64,000 bases of DNA, from assembly GCA_037951105.1 (NCBI GenBank), contig JBAMJV010011007.1:1-64000 (forward strand), given 5' to 3'. A model generated the notes under the pieces. It was not told the DNA's origin, ran no database searches, and was given only the letters and a program-made list of their open reading frames with translations. The first letter of the stretch is position 1; each line of letters begins with the position of its first letter. The DNA comes from Echinarachnius parma. Its lineage: Eukaryota > Echinodermata > Echinoidea > Clypeasteroida > Echinarachniidae. Both the position numbers and the translations under genes were made by a program. This document shows, one piece after another, positions 1-10,870 of this stretch.

Positions 1-289
1 TTGCCTTGTGTCATGTAAAAATAATAGTAATATATTTTTAAAACAAGGTAGTAAAGCGCGCATAACGCAATAAGTAAGCGCATAACTACGCGTAAAATAC
101 TTGTGCGCTTTAATTAGCGCAATTAGTTGCAAGAATTGGGAAAATCTCATTATTATTTTTGCGTGTGATATGCGCCATGTTTGGCAATAATTAATTAATT
201 ACAAAAAGGGGTGCCTTGGATAAATTACACTTTAACTGCCGCGACTTCACGTTACACTGTATTTTTCGTGTTTCTTAAAAACTTTCAAG
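1..289. other. Non-coding left edge (probable intron)
   Basis: AT-rich sequence with several GCGC/GCGCATAA-like words between 50 and 180. No open reading frame is supported. It probably belongs to the intron before the first exon of the helical-repeat gene, because a pyrimidine-rich stretch ending in TTTCAAG precedes position 290. Confidence 0.4.
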
Positions 290-2596
290 GAGTGTCGATC
301 TGTTCAAGAAAGATGTTCAAGTCTGTGCGTCGTGCCGTGGTGCAGGGGGTGGAGAAGACCTGGCACACTTTCGCGTCGCACGGGGAAGGTCCGGGCGAGA
401 ACGAGTGGGACAACGAGACCAGTCGCTACAAGATGGAGATCATGATGGCGGCTAGGACTCTCAACTGCAGCTCGGACCCTGAGCTCGTGACCGAAGCCAT
501 CAGCAAGATCGGCCACCTGTCTTTCACTGGTAAAGGATGATGATGACGATGACTGGTGATGAAGATGATGCTGCTGCTGCTGATGATGATGAGGATGATG
601 ATGACGACGACTATATGATTGGTGATGATAGTGGTGATGAAGATGATGATGATAATGATGATGATGATTATGATGACGATGATGATGACTGATGATGAAA
701 GTGATGGTGATGATGATGATGCTGCTGCTGCTGATGATGATGGTGGTGGCGGCGGTGGTGGTGGTGGATGATGATGACGGTGATGATGATAATTATGATG
801 ATGATGTTGATGATTGTGGTCTTGGATGATGCGGATAATGTATTTTTTTTGTATACTTGCTTTGTACTATTCTCATTTTGTTTTGTTATTATTTCATGGT
901 AAAATTTTGAAATTACAGTGTTACCTTCATGCCACGTAGTATCTGATCACCTGGGTTGGGTTGGGTTTGGGATTAGAGCTAGGGTTAGGATTATGTTAGT
1001 ATTCAATTGTAAATTTGTTTCGCCGTAGGGTAATTATTTTAATGTATTCATTTCGGGGAAATACCCAATTTTACAAGCCGTGGCTTTTACCGTGTATTTC
1101 GTGATCACTTTTATTATATTGTAATTGTTTAAATGTTGTAATAAATGAAAAATAAATAAAAATCCTTATAACGATGATGATGATTGATTTGATGTTGGTG
1201 TGCTTTTGTAGTTGCTTTTATGATAATGATTACGATGACCTTGACTACGACAATGATAGTGACGATTATAAATCCTAAAAAAAATATTTAGATGAATGCT
1301 CAGGCTATACCTTTCTACCGGTTTTTTCTATTTTATTAATTATTTTTGCTATTTCTAGGAGGACCCGACGCGGCAAAGTGTGCGGCCATCTATCTCGACG
1401 CCCTCATCATCTACCTCGCCGACCGGGAGACCCATATGATGGTCCGGACGCAGGTCTTGCGCACCCTGACCGAGATCTACCGCGGACATCGGGACCACGG
1501 TAATCATGAAAAGACGGCGGATATCGTGTGCATGAATTAAGTAGAGAAGCCAGGATGATAGAAGCGGAGATGGAGGCTGGAGATTTGCGAGCCCCCCCCC
1601 CCCCCCCCCCCCCTCCCTCGCCCGATAATTTTAGAACCCTAATACTGGGGGTCAAACTCTCAAATATTATACGGGCAAAGCAGCCCATTTTCAGGCCAAA
1701 AACAAATGTGTTTTTTTCCTCTGACAAAATCATTTCATTTTGCTGAAGTCAGGAAAGATGCTATTCGAAAAACGACCACAGCCCTCCCCCTTTTTTATAT
1801 TGCCTGTTCGCCCCACGGGAGGAGCAGAGATGGGCACGGATTTATGATTTGCCCTGGACAGCATAGATTCCAGTTTTCGGGGGCACTATTATCCCTGTGA
1901 TTATAATCCCTATTAGAGAGTACTGAGAATCAATACATTTTAATTTGTGATTTTTTAAATTTATATATCGTAATCTTCAAGGGAAGATTGTGCAGCAATG
2001 AATGGTAGTTATAATGTTTACTCGTCATAATTCGTAATGATTGCACTAAATACATGAAATAATAGTAGGCCTAATATATTTCAAAACACTTTCCCTTATC
2101 CACAACGGACTGTAATTATGTCTAATCAAGTTTTTCAGTCTGACCTTCTGTTTTTCTTATCAATATCTTGAGGTATCTTTTTTCTGTTCTGTGATATCCA
2201 CCTTAATTTCAGGTGAAAAGTTTCGGAAGTTGGGCGTGTTATCGATCATAGCCGAGCTCATGCGCAATTACAGCGATCCCGCGCTGCTGCGCTGGTGCTG
2301 CTACGCGCTCTTTACGATGTGCGCCGGGTCGCTGCGCAAACGTCTCCATGGTCGAGGCGCACAACCCTGCGCGATAACCTGGAGATCCTGGTGAGCCTGT
2401 CGTGGAAGGGGTGGCCGCGCAACTACGGCCAGGCCGATGATGCTCATCCTCGGCTACGCGAAGGAGGAGGGACTTCGGCAAGGACGGCGACGACGAAGAC
2501 CAGCGTCTGACGTCCGGAGAACATGGCCGGGCAAGAATAAGAGACTCTGGAGAGACTCGACTTGAGAGGCCTATTCTGATGCGAGATAATTTGTGA
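290..2596 (+). CDS. 3' end of an armadillo/HEAT-like helical-repeat protein gene (partial, frame breaks in last exon)
   Basis: Three exons join in a consistent phase: about 290-529, 1359-1499 and 2213 to about 2596. The first junction is ACTG|gtaaag to ttctag|GAGG, the second CACG|gtaatc to tttcag|GTG; each leaves one base that completes a Gly codon. The joined protein is rich in amphipathic helices. Recognisable blocks are LVTEAISKIGHLSFTG, then AAIYLDALIIYLADRETHM, then KLGVLSIIAELMRNYSD, as expected of armadillo-type repeats; the exact family was not recognised (an ARMH1-like protein is only a guess). In the last exon the coding signal moves through the three frames near 2338, 2366 and 2436 and ends in an acidic tail, with a stop at 2594-2596 in the best final frame. 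These are single-base breaks in GC-rich sequence, so either sequencing errors or a decaying gene. The 5' part lies outside the window. Confidence 0.55.
536..830. repeat. Compound GAT/GAC/GCT trinucleotide microsatellite
   Basis: About 295 bases of imperfect GAT repeats with GAC, GCT and GGT interruptions, starting a few bases inside the intron after the donor at 529. The start of this intron is therefore almost entirely microsatellite. Confidence 0.9.
1592..1613. repeat. Poly-C run
   Basis: An uninterrupted run of about 22 C, in the intron between the second and third exons of the helical-repeat gene. It is one of many such G/C runs in the window and is a likely site of sequencing-length error. 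Confidence 0.9.
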
Positions 2597-2692
2597 ATTT
2601 AAAACATTGACTTTTACTCCGGTGTATAAATAACAGTGGGCGGCGAAGCCAGGGTCGGGAGTGGCATATCAAAAAAAAAGTAGCAGCCTGCG

Positions 2693-2726
2693 CCCCCCCC
2701 CCACCCCCCCCCCCCCCCCCCCCCCC
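2693..2726. repeat. Poly-C run
   Basis: About 33 C with a single A interruption, about 100 bases after the proposed stop of the helical-repeat gene. A similar C run followed by an A-rich stretch sits at 3441-3500. Confidence 0.9.
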
Positions 2727-2960
2727 GCCGCCTGCGACCAAAATGAGAAGAAATAAGTACATGAATACAAACATTAAAATAGAAATAATAAAAAGTTATT
2801 AATTATTATGAAAATGTTGTTGTCCAAACGAGTGGCAGTGAATGGAGCAAATACAAATTAATGATTGTGGCAGTGAATGGAGCAAATACAAATTAATGAT
2901 TAAATACATCGTGCATGAACTAATGAATTGATGGGTGGGTGGGTGGATCGATTGGTATAT

Positions 2961-3268
2961 GGATGGATGGATGGATGGATGGATGGATGGATGGATGGAT
3001 GGATGGATGGATGGATGGATGGATGGATGGATGGAAGGATGGATGGATGGATGGATGGATGGATGGATGGATGGATGGATGGATGGATGGATGGATGGAT
3101 GGATGGATGGATGGATGGATGGATGGATGGATGGATGGATGGATGGATGGATGGATGGATGGATGGATGGATGGATGGATGGATGGATGGATGGATGGAT
3201 GGATGGATGGATGGATGGATGGATGGATGGATGGATGGATGGATGGATGGATGGATGGATGGATGGGT
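2961..3268. repeat. (GGAT)n tetranucleotide microsatellite
   Basis: About 77 copies of GGAT, nearly perfect; one unit reads GGAAGG near 3033. Because the period is 4 and stops are absent, three overlapping frames appear open as Trp-Met-Asp-Gly repeats; this is a repeat artefact, not a gene. It runs on into GGGT and then GAAT units. Confidence 0.98.
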
Positions 3269-3277
3269 GGGTGTGTG

Positions 3278-3350
3278 GGTGAATGAATGAATAAATGAAT
3301 TAATTTATTAATGAATGAATGAATGAATTTATAAATGAATTAATTAATTC
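3278..3350. repeat. (GAAT)n / TTAAT-rich microsatellite
   Basis: GAAT units with some degeneration follow directly on the GGAT array, so one array seems to have drifted into another. Confidence 0.85.
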
Positions 3351-5338
3351 ATGTTATGAATAAACAAATGAGTAATGTTGCTATGTTGTCTGATTTACTG
3401 ACTAGGGGCCAATGATTCCAATTAGGGTGGCAAATCCCCTCGCCCCCCCCCCCCCCCCCCCCCCCAAAAAAAACAAAAAAACAAAAACAAACAAAAAAAA
3501 CAACTACCAAAGTGTTACGTCTGATCTTCTCCCCCATTTTAATATAAATGTCAACATCTCCATATCATTTCAACACTACTGCACGTTGTAAGAATAAACC
3601 ATACAAACTGAGAGGCCAAACTTCTCAACATCATAATTATAGTAGTCCAAGGACTAATTCAACATAAAGACTATACTACCATGTATTAACTTTAACCCAT
3701 GGACTACAATAATAACCAATCCTCTCATGAGAACTTGGGCCACTCAAAAGTGGATTTACACTCAAAAGTGGAATACACACTGCTTCATTTATATCATATC
3801 TTCATTAGAAAATGTTTTTATTTACAAAGAAATATTTCTATCATAATACTCGAAATCACTCCTCTGCATACAACAACATAACATTACATTACAACAATAC
3901 AACTGTGTTATTTATGCAACTATACTGCATAATCAAATTACAAGTGGTAGAGAATTTAATTCAGTGCAACAAGAGTAATAAAAAAATATAGTACTACGTG
4001 AAGTGATTATCGTACTACTAATACTATCAACAGGTAGGAATATAATTGTCAACGCACATTTTCGATGGAATTCACAAAGGAGGTTACTTTATCTACATGT
4101 AAACCATGGTCTAAAATTATGGAGCGCCATTTGTAAACTGAGAGAGATAGAATTGTTCTCTTTTTTTACATTGCTGAAGTCACGAATTTGGTAAAGACAC
4201 CAAATAAAGGTCCATGTTCATAGATGGCGAGAGTGCCGCTGGGTAGCAACTACCAACAGCCGAATCATTAGATATTAGCATGTGTTTTAAACTTTTACTT
4301 GTTTACAAACAGCACCTCATAGTTTTAACCACGGTTTAACATAAACCTCCTTTTTGAATTCACGTCTTTATCTTTTCTGATTTAAGCAGGAAATAACTGA
4401 ATGTTATGAAAGTATTGTAGATGCTATATCTCTTTTTTTAAAAGACAAACTTTATGAAGCACTTGTTACAAATTACTATTTATTGTGGTCTATACATTAT
4501 GTTAACCTTTTATGATTTTCATCACAAGATATTCATCACAAGTCTATTCAATTCAAATAAAATGAGATCTAACTTTCATTTCATTTTCATACAAATATGG
4601 CAAAAGTTAAGTACTTCAATCTGATTATAAATAGAAAGAAAAAATAAGCACTGAATATTATCCTGAGCCTCAAAGCCTGAAGAAAGTTGTCAGAATCCAG
4701 AATAAGAATTTGAACTATTAAATTAAAAATATACTACAATAAATACTTCTGTATGAGATTAATTCAATGTGAATGTACATTTTTATGCTAATAAGTATAG
4801 TCATATAAAGAAAATAAAACAAAAAGATCAATTTAAAAAATAAATCTAGAATCCCTAGCATGTTTTGTTCGTTCCTTAAATTCTCTGTACACATCGTTAC
4901 ATCTACATTCCTCATTACTTTTTGTTCTTTTATTGAAAGACTTCCTAAGAGCTGTTTCATATGTCCATCTCAAAATTGAAGAACATTTTTGAGAAGAATT
5001 AATAGACATTTGTTTCTACATTTAAAACAGGGTACTGTTTTGGTTACATATAACTTTTCCTTTTATTTGAGCTTTTGGTGGTGGGTTAGAGGACTGGACA
5101 ATTGCCTTCTTAGCAACAGATCGGTCAGAAATTGTTAGCTTGCCTGACATTGTTTAGAACCATTACCCATAGCGATTAATAGCTGTGACGTCACATGTTG
5201 ATACTCGATTGTCTAGGTGAAAAATCAGATTTGGGTCAGTAATATTTGGAAAATGAGCGTGTACATTACAAATACTATTAACACAAATTACTCAGTTTGA
5301 ACACAATGTCCTAGGCTCACATATTATTACTGTTTTAA
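3351..5338. other. Non-coding, AT-rich, no recognised gene
   Basis: Apart from a C run at 3441-3464 followed by an A/C-rich stretch, I see only AT-rich unique-looking sequence. Short open frames here have no motif, no codon-use signal and no credible splice context. Confidence 0.6.
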
Positions 5339-5592
5339 TGTGACCGGCTATAGCAAAACCCTGCACTTGTCGGTAATTCATGTTTTGAAGAAATGGGCAT
5401 TTTAAGTTCACACAATGTGTGTAAAAGACCTATGATTGTAAAATTTAACCATTCGTATCTTCGCCAATTATTGACCAATTAGTTATAACAAAGCATCAAA
5501 TGAAAGCTTGTGATGATACCTTTGTAATGGTATGAAAATCTACATTTTGATTTTTTACTGACAAGTGCCGGGTTTTGCTATAGCCGGTCACA
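5339..5592. mobile_element. MITE-like element with 33-base terminal inverted repeats
   Basis: The left end TGTGACCGGCTATAGC and the right end GCTATAGCCGGTCACA are exact reverse complements. The match extends inward through AAAACCC and GCACTTGTC with few differences. About 254 bases long with no coding capacity: a non-autonomous DNA-transposon architecture. The superfamily was not identified. Confidence 0.85.
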
Positions 5593-5706
5593 TATGTTTT
5601 TATATAAACACTTTGCTATAAACTTGAGTACTACAAGTAAATACCCTCTAATTATATTTACAATGTTGGAATGAAACACACAGAGTACACACATACTAAG
5701 ATACTT

Positions 5707-6016
5707 AAAGGGACATTCACACGTGTGGGTTTGGTGAAATTTGGATCGCGTTTAAAAAATTAATCTTATTTTTACCCCGTTCACACGTGAGGTTGAAAAA
5801 CAATATTAATTTTTGATTCCCTGTTCTGACTAGATGTAATGCATTATCACGATAATTCCTGAAAATGCACAACTTTATACTGCAAGATGGATTGTGATAC
5901 AAATCACGATACTGTTTATGTGTCCACATGCACAATGACTGATGTTCACATCACAATATGAAATACATGTACGTTTTAAAATAGCATTTTGTTTCATTAT
6001 GTGTGAATGGCCCTTC
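5707..6016. mobile_element. Possible MITE with short inverted ends
   Basis: Ends read AAAGGGACATTCACAC and GTGTGAATGGCCCTTC, approximate reverse complements around about 310 bases of non-coding DNA. CACACGTG-like words occur near the left end. The ends are imperfect, so the call is tentative. Confidence 0.5.
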
Positions 6017-6488
6017 AAAGTAGGCAAGCTTTACACATATTTTGAATGATTACCGTTTACATAACTGCTAAATCTATATCAATTTATACTACTAAGGCAC
6101 TTGCGCATAATATTATAAAAACATGTACATGTGCAGATGTATGGTAAGTGTACTACACATCGGCACTGCTTTTTTAAACCGGAACCCTGCGTAAAATTTG
6201 TGTCATCGGAATCTGCACTATTTTCTCAATGTGTGAGTAATGTTTTAGGAAATTTGTACCGATTTTTTAGTCTAAGACTGTCGGGAAAATATTTAGGGTG
6301 CCGATGTGTTGGTCACTCCAACCATACTATGTATGTAATCGTCCTTGACCAATTCATAATTTGAAACGATCAAGACTCAATGAAATAATGATTTTTTAAT
6401 CCACATTTCATTCCACCAACTATTGCAAATAAATGTGCTTCTAAACAGTTTTACATCAGAATATGAACCAGAACGTCAATGACGTAGC

Positions 6489-6668
6489 GCTCATCCGGCA
6501 TCTCGCAACATCAAATATCGCAAATTTCATGTGGTACACTTTTCGACTGGTCAAAAAATAAAAATTTGATGCCCTGGAAGGGACATAAATTTTTTTTTTT
6601 TTTAATTAGAACAAAAAAAATATAAATTTGACGCCCCAGTAGGGACATGGGGAAAAAAAATAAATAAA

Positions 6669-6710
<42 letters not shown>

Positions 6711-7670
6711 AATAAATGTTAAAATGTAAAAAAAATAACCAAACAATTTTTTTTTTTATAAAAAAAAAATAAATAAAAAAAATAAAATAAAAAAAAAATA
6801 AAAAAAAAATAAATAAATAAATAAAAAATTACCATAATTAATTAATGGAGAAAAATTTCAAAATTCTGTGTAGAAGTTTAGTGTACCAAAGTTAGCTCTA
6901 CCAGATAAAGCAAACCAAATCAAAATCGGTCGAGAAATGAAGGAGAAGAAGCATTTTTTGTGATTTTTGGAATAAATTTGCATAAATTACCATAATTAAT
7001 TAATGGAGACAAATTTCAAAATTCTGTGTAGAAGTTTAGTGTACCAAAGTTAGCTCTACCAGATAAAGCAAACCAAATCAAAATCGGTCGAGAAATGAAG
7101 GAGAAGCATTTTTTGTGATATTTGGAATAAATTTGCATAAATTACCATAATTAATTAATGGAGACAAATTTCAAAATTCTGTGTAGAAGTTTAGTGTACC
7201 AAAGTTAGCTCTACCAGATAAAGCAAACCAAATCAAAATCGGTCGAGAAATGAAGGAGAAGAAGCATTTTTTGTGATTTTTTGAATAAATTTGCATAAAT
7301 TACCATAATTAATTAATGGAGAAAAATTTCAAAATTTCTGTGTAGAAGTTTAGTGTACCAAAGTTAGCTCTACCAGATAAAGCAAACCAAATAAAAATCG
7401 GTCGAGAAATGAAGGAGAAGAAGCATTTTTTGTGATTTTTGGAATAAATTAGCATAAATTACCATAATTAATTAATGGAGAAAAATTTCAAAATTCTGTG
7501 TAGAAGTTTTAAATCCCCCTCCTACCCCTATCTTATGAAACAATCAGAATCAAAATCGGTTGAAAAATAACGAAGAATAAGCATTTTGAAAACTGTGGAC
7601 GGACGGACGGACGGACGACGGACGCCACGCCATGGCATAAGCTCATCGGGCCCTTCGGGCCGGATGAGCT
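6489..7670. mobile_element. Non-autonomous element: inverted termini, internal 157-base tandem array, GGAC tail and terminal hairpin
   Basis: Termini GCTCATCCGGC (6489-6499) and GCCGGATGAGC (7659-7669) are exact reverse complements. Inside, an A/T-rich part with an AAT microsatellite leads into five tandem units of about 157-159 bases starting near 6826, 6983, 7139, 7297 and 7456; each begins AAATTACCATAATTAATTAA and carries AAAATCGGTCGAGAAATGAA. After the array come GGAC repeats (7597-7620) and a strong terminal hairpin (7640-7670) with stem AGCTCATC plus GGGCCC and loop TTC. No protein is encoded. The layout parallels the element at 16945-18016, though the sequences differ. Confidence 0.8.
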
Positions 7671-7914
7671 AAAAATCATCATTACTACATACTTAAACAC
7701 CGGTTATGCATAGACAAACTTGAAAACTCAAAACCAGACCACAAAAGCTCTTTTTTCAAGCAAATAAGGAGTCCATAAGTTTGGGAGAATCAGGTGACTT
7801 TGTATAATTGAAACATATTAATGGCACCATATGGGTGTTGTGGATTATCATCCTTATCATCATTATAGTTTTCATCATCGTCATAATATCCAAAGCTGGG
7901 CTCAAAACTCACAC

Positions 7915-8320
7915 TGGCTCATTGGCCCAGAGGCAGTAAAACTTCACTTTCAGTCAACAGAAAATCAAGTCAGATTTTGATGATGCAATAAGGTAACTAT
8001 AATGATGGAAAATGCCATTTTCTCCCAAAACAGCCAAGCTTCATAAATATGGCAGTTTTTTTTTTTGTTATCGATGGGATACAGATATGGGATGGGAGAC
8101 AGATTTTAAATGATGAAAAATGCTGTGTTCTCCCAAAACATCCAAGCTTCATAAAAAATGGCAGTTGTTTTTTGTATCGATGGGATACAGATATGAGATG
8201 GGAGACAGATTTTAAATGATGAAAAATGCTGTTTTCTCCCAAAACATCCAAGCTTCATAAATAATGGTTGTTGTTTTTTATCGATGGGATACGGATATGG
8301 GATGGGAGACAGATTTTAAA
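7915..8320. repeat. Dispersed repeat with three to four tandem units of about 105-115 bases
   Basis: Units contain ATCGATGGGATACAGATATG, GGGAGACAGATTTTAAATGA and TTTTCTCCCAAAACATCCAA, repeated from about 7998 to 8320. The leading part (about 7915-8045, containing GAGGCAGTAAAACTTCACTT) is shared with 13693-13822, so this is one dispersed family of which one copy has expanded in tandem. No coding content. Confidence 0.8.
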
Positions 8321-8509
8321 CTGTAGAAATTTACACATGAATCCTTATTTTAGGCCAGTAATAAACCGGTTCCCTAATAGAGTTTCTGAAATCCCCATAG
8401 ACTTTGTACACAACCCACCAGGTTCCCGTAGTCAAGGGGTTAAAATGTTATTTGATAGCCCATTTCATAAAACACTTGCAATTGTTGTAAGTGTTCAATT
8501 ATTGTAACT

Positions 8510-9913
8510 ATTAGGTCATCAGCCAATCAAATAGCAAACATAATTATGTGCTGGAAAAAAAAAAAACGTACATGAGAAGTAGAAAGAGCAGAGAAAACAT
8601 AACATGCAAAATTTAAAAAAAAATTAAACCAAGTTCAATTTCAGATTGTTAAAGGCATACTGATAGATAGCAATGTAAATATATCTTCTACCATATAGTT
8701 TTATATAGTTATTAGATCTAGTTTAAACAAAAACAATGGAAAACATTATGGAAGAACTGACTTAAAGTGACATTACACCTACCTAAAAAGATTTTCAATT
8801 CGACAAATCAATTTCTTCTTTCAGATACAAATAAATGTTTTGAAAGAAAATGATAAGTTTTGCACAACTTAAAATATCTGCATGTAATAAAGCTGTATCT
8901 TACATGTTGTTCGTAGTAATTACAATGAGATGCATAAACATATCTAAATATTTCTTTCTTTCAACAAAAATACTACGATATATATTTTTTCATTTACAAA
9001 TGAATTTGGATGCAGAAAAGAACAAAAATGATGCCTAGTAGGGCAAAATATAAAAAGGAGGATACAAATATATGTAAAGGGAATAGAAAATAGTCTCTGT
9101 CCTAAAATGAAGTCTCGACTCTCGAATACAGGAGAAAAATATTGCATAATGTGTTAGTTAGTACAGATGTCATCTTTTCAAAAAATAATAATGGAACCAA
9201 AGAAAGAATATTAAAATCTATCAAAATTCATAATGAATGTTTGTTAGATATTTGTATCTATGGCAACTAATTATCAACCCCAAGAAAGTATACTAAAAGC
9301 ATCATAACTCATAATGATATATGTTGGTAATATATTTCTATCTATCAAAGTGATATTTGTCAGACCAGCTTTGCTGATTAATTGAACATACACACCCACA
9401 AAGAAGTGGACTGCATGATATACATGAAATTTGTTGCGGTTTGCTTTAAAATTCTCTCCTAATTAAACTAAGAATGAATGCCGTGAGTGTGTTTTAAGTG
9501 ATGATACCATCACTCCCGGCTTTATTACCTCTACATGGAGATATTTATTTGCTAAGACATGACAATTTGTATGATCTATTCCACTGCATTCATCATTTTT
9601 CTGTAAAACAGTTTCACAATGTACTTTTAAGTTGCTTTAGCAGCTAAACTGGCTTGGGCAGGGAAGCGCTGTTAAAATCTCTGAGCTGAGTAATCTGCTA
9701 CTGTTCAAATTTATTAAGTTATTATTTTGGTGAGCCCAAAATTAATGTTTAGCAGGTATTTAAAGCTCACACATATCTCCCAGCTCTTTTAAAGCGCAAT
9801 GTCACAACGGCAACTGATAATAATCATACATACCAGCCTTCAAATACTTGCTCTCGGTTAACCCGAGATTGAAGGCTGTCCTAGGCAGTTCTCCTTCAAT
9901 GTTCATAGCAAGT
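8510..9913. other. Non-coding, nothing recognised
   Basis: AT-rich sequence without credible exons on either strand. Short open frames near 8850-9150 lack motifs and splice context. It could include distal 3' sequence of WDR45B or simple intergenic DNA. Confidence 0.5.
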
Positions 9914-10054
9914 TACAGTGGAACCCTGTTATCAAGAGCTCCGATTTAACAAAATTTATGTTGCTGGACCAAGCTCTATATAATTGTTTTTATCCTGATA
10001 TAACAAGGTAAATCTCATGGTCCCAAGGATCTCGTTGTAATGAGGTTCCTCTGT
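9914..10054. mobile_element. MITE of the TACAGTGGAACC family (decayed copy)
   Basis: Ends TACAGTGGAACC and GGTTCCTCTGTA. The interior words GATTTAACA, ATATAACAAGG and CATGGTCCCAAGG match the better-preserved copy at 53319-53467. Non-coding; short terminal-inverted-repeat element. Confidence 0.75.
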
Positions 10055-10470
10055 ACGACCTACAAAGAATTTTGCTGAGGACAAAAGGCAGTCATCACCA
10101 TCACAGCTCCAATAGAAAATTATAATTTAAAGTCGAGAGCAAAAATCCTACTGAAATTCCTCTGTTGTTTTGTTAATATTGTCCGAGGACATCGGTAGGA
10201 CACACATCATCAAAATATGTTAAAACTGCAAGCAACACTAATTGTTGTTAGGCTACCAACACTGTTGATTTTGTAAGCATTTTGCAAGTAGTGTCACCAT
10301 TAGCTCCTCTTTGTTGTGTCAATAAGGAGATTTCTGAAATGGCTGACAGCAGAGCTAAACTTAAGCTGCCACAATCTTTGCTTCAAATTTGTAAAGAATA
10401 AAAAAATTAATGATAGTTCTTCCCTGCTGTATAAATGATGGATCACTTGGCAGGTTGACCCGGTTGACAA

Positions 10471-10870
10471 CGCTTGCAGCAGATCGGTCGAGAATAAACG
10501 TTGGTCAAGATTATAAAAAGTAAACGTCCATTGGCGGATTGACACTCAGCTATCTGCTACCAATACTTGCTGCCTCAACGCTTGCAGCAGATCGGTCGAG
10601 AATAAACGTTGGTCAAGATTATAAAAAGTAAACGTCCATTGGCGGATTGACACTCAGCTATCTGCTACCAATACTTGCTGCCTCAACGCTTGCACCAGAT
10701 TGGTCGAGAATAAAGGTTGGTCAAGATTATAAAAAAGTCAACGTCCATTGGCGGATTGACCTTCAGCTATCTGCTACCAATACTTGCTGCCTCAACGTGT
10801 GCACCAGATTGGTCGAAAATAAACGTTGGTCAAGATTATTGAAAGTCAAAGACCATTGGAGGGTTGACCC
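10471..10870. repeat. Tandem array (about 108-109 base unit) copied from the 3' end of WDR45B
   Basis: Units start near 10471, 10579, 10687 and 10796 with CGCTTGCAGCAGATCGGTCG or close variants and end in CCATTGGCGGATTGACACTC AGCT. The last unit merges into the WDR45B terminal exon, where the same words read CCATTGGAGGGTTGACCCTC AGCTG across the stop codon (10871-10873). The unit is therefore stop-codon-proximal 3' sequence of the gene, duplicated downstream of it. Confidence 0.85.

Noticed and set aside
2928..3290. Three overlapping 115-120 codon open frames of Trp-Met-Asp-Gly
   Set aside because: They are the translation of a GGAT microsatellite in all three frames; no start context or conserved flank.
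6826..7520. Regular repeats that might suggest a CRISPR-like array
   Set aside because: Units are about 157 bases, contiguous, without unique spacers, in an animal genome and inside a transposon-like element.
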